Part shown: positions 63,889-64,000 of the stretch, piece after piece
Layout: every line of letters begins with the position of its first letter
How positions within the stretch are numbered: position 1 is the stretch's first letter
Origin: Catonia carolina
Taxonomy: Eukaryota; Arthropoda; Insecta; Hemiptera; Achilidae
Assembly: GCA_035578175.1 (NCBI GenBank)
Contig: JAQMRL010000005.1
Coordinates: 51,317,722-51,381,721, forward strand
DNA: 64,000 nucleotides
Direction: 5' to 3'
Notes under the pieces: model-generated
What the model was told of the DNA's origin: nothing
What the model saw: only the letters and a program-made list of their open reading frames with translations
The model's database searches: none
Translations under genes and position numbers: made by a program

Positions 63889-64000
63889 AAAAAATTTCTG
63901 TTGTAAAACACTTACACGATTTCCTCTTGCCAATGCAATTAATGCACCACATAACCTAACGTTAGTACTAAAACATTAGAAAAAAATAAGAAAACTAATC
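63889..64000 (+). mobile_element. HLT-1 copy, cut by the window end
   Basis: Left end AAAAAATTTCTGTTGTAAAACAC, then TTTCCTCTTGCCAATGCAA and ACATAACCTAACGTTAGTAC: the first 110 bp of the family. Confidence 0.75.

Overview
This is eukaryotic nuclear DNA from an AT-rich (about two thirds A+T by eye), transposon-dense animal genome, most likely an insect. The evidence is the mix of tRNA-derived SINEs, Jockey/R1-like and endonuclease-type non-LTR retrotransposon tails, several mariner types, pogo/Tigger-like elements, a PIF/Harbinger fragment and a possible Helentron-type family. The order cannot be fixed from the window; Hemiptera or a polyneopteran would fit. I found no intact host gene, no functional tRNA or rRNA gene and no CRISPR array. 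Every long open frame that can be explained is a decayed transposase, a reverse-transcriptase tail or a translated repeat.

Family names used below are my own. SINE-A: about 330 bp, tRNA-like head. SINE-B: about 170 bp, tRNA-like head and a GACGTTAA/GACGTAAA tail. RET-1: about 390 bp retroposon, 17 copies. HLT-1: about 950-1,060 bp, 12 copies or fragments, with 13-bp subterminal inverted repeats, a TG/CA microsatellite and a terminal hairpin. MITE-1: about 545 bp, 8-bp target duplication. MITE-2 and MITE-3: TA duplications. MITE-4: 62 bp, 8-bp duplication. POGO-1 to POGO-5: Tigger/pogo-like with TA duplications. MAR-1 to MAR-4: mariner-like.

Layout. 1-6.2 kb: SINEs, a Jockey tail, POGO-1 and two RET-1 copies. 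6.2-8.6 kb: two HLT-1 copies in opposite orientation. 10.4-11.3 kb: a large inverted repeat. 13-18.6 kb: rearranged mariner MAR-1, RET-1, SINE-A copies, an R1-like tail, ATT microsatellites and an RT fragment. 21-26.3 kb: LINE tails split by SINE-B and by a Harbinger element, then a palindrome of about 500 bp. 27-31.3 kb: a tandem HLT-1 pair in which one copy holds MITE-1, which holds RET-1. 32-41 kb: LINE tails, a minisatellite, mariner fragments and POGO-2. 41-46 kb: RET-1, SINE-A, HLT-1 and MITE-1 copies. 47-49.7 kb: a five-level nest (POGO-3 > SINE-A > MITE-2 > MAR-4, with MITE-3 beside MITE-2). 51-64 kb: HLT-1, MITE-4 inside RET-1, POGO-4 holding HLT-1, a head-to-head LINE pair, and POGO-5 holding MAR-1 and RET-1.

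The elements interact mainly by nesting, which gives a relative order of activity. RET-1 and one LINE fragment share an almost identical 3' tail hairpin, suggesting RET-1 moved with that LINE's machinery. The least explained signal is the octamer TAGGCCTA. It occurs 13 times, and where a related copy exists in the window it replaces a plain TA or sits as a short insertion beside one, as an excision footprint of an unseen TA-target transposon would.
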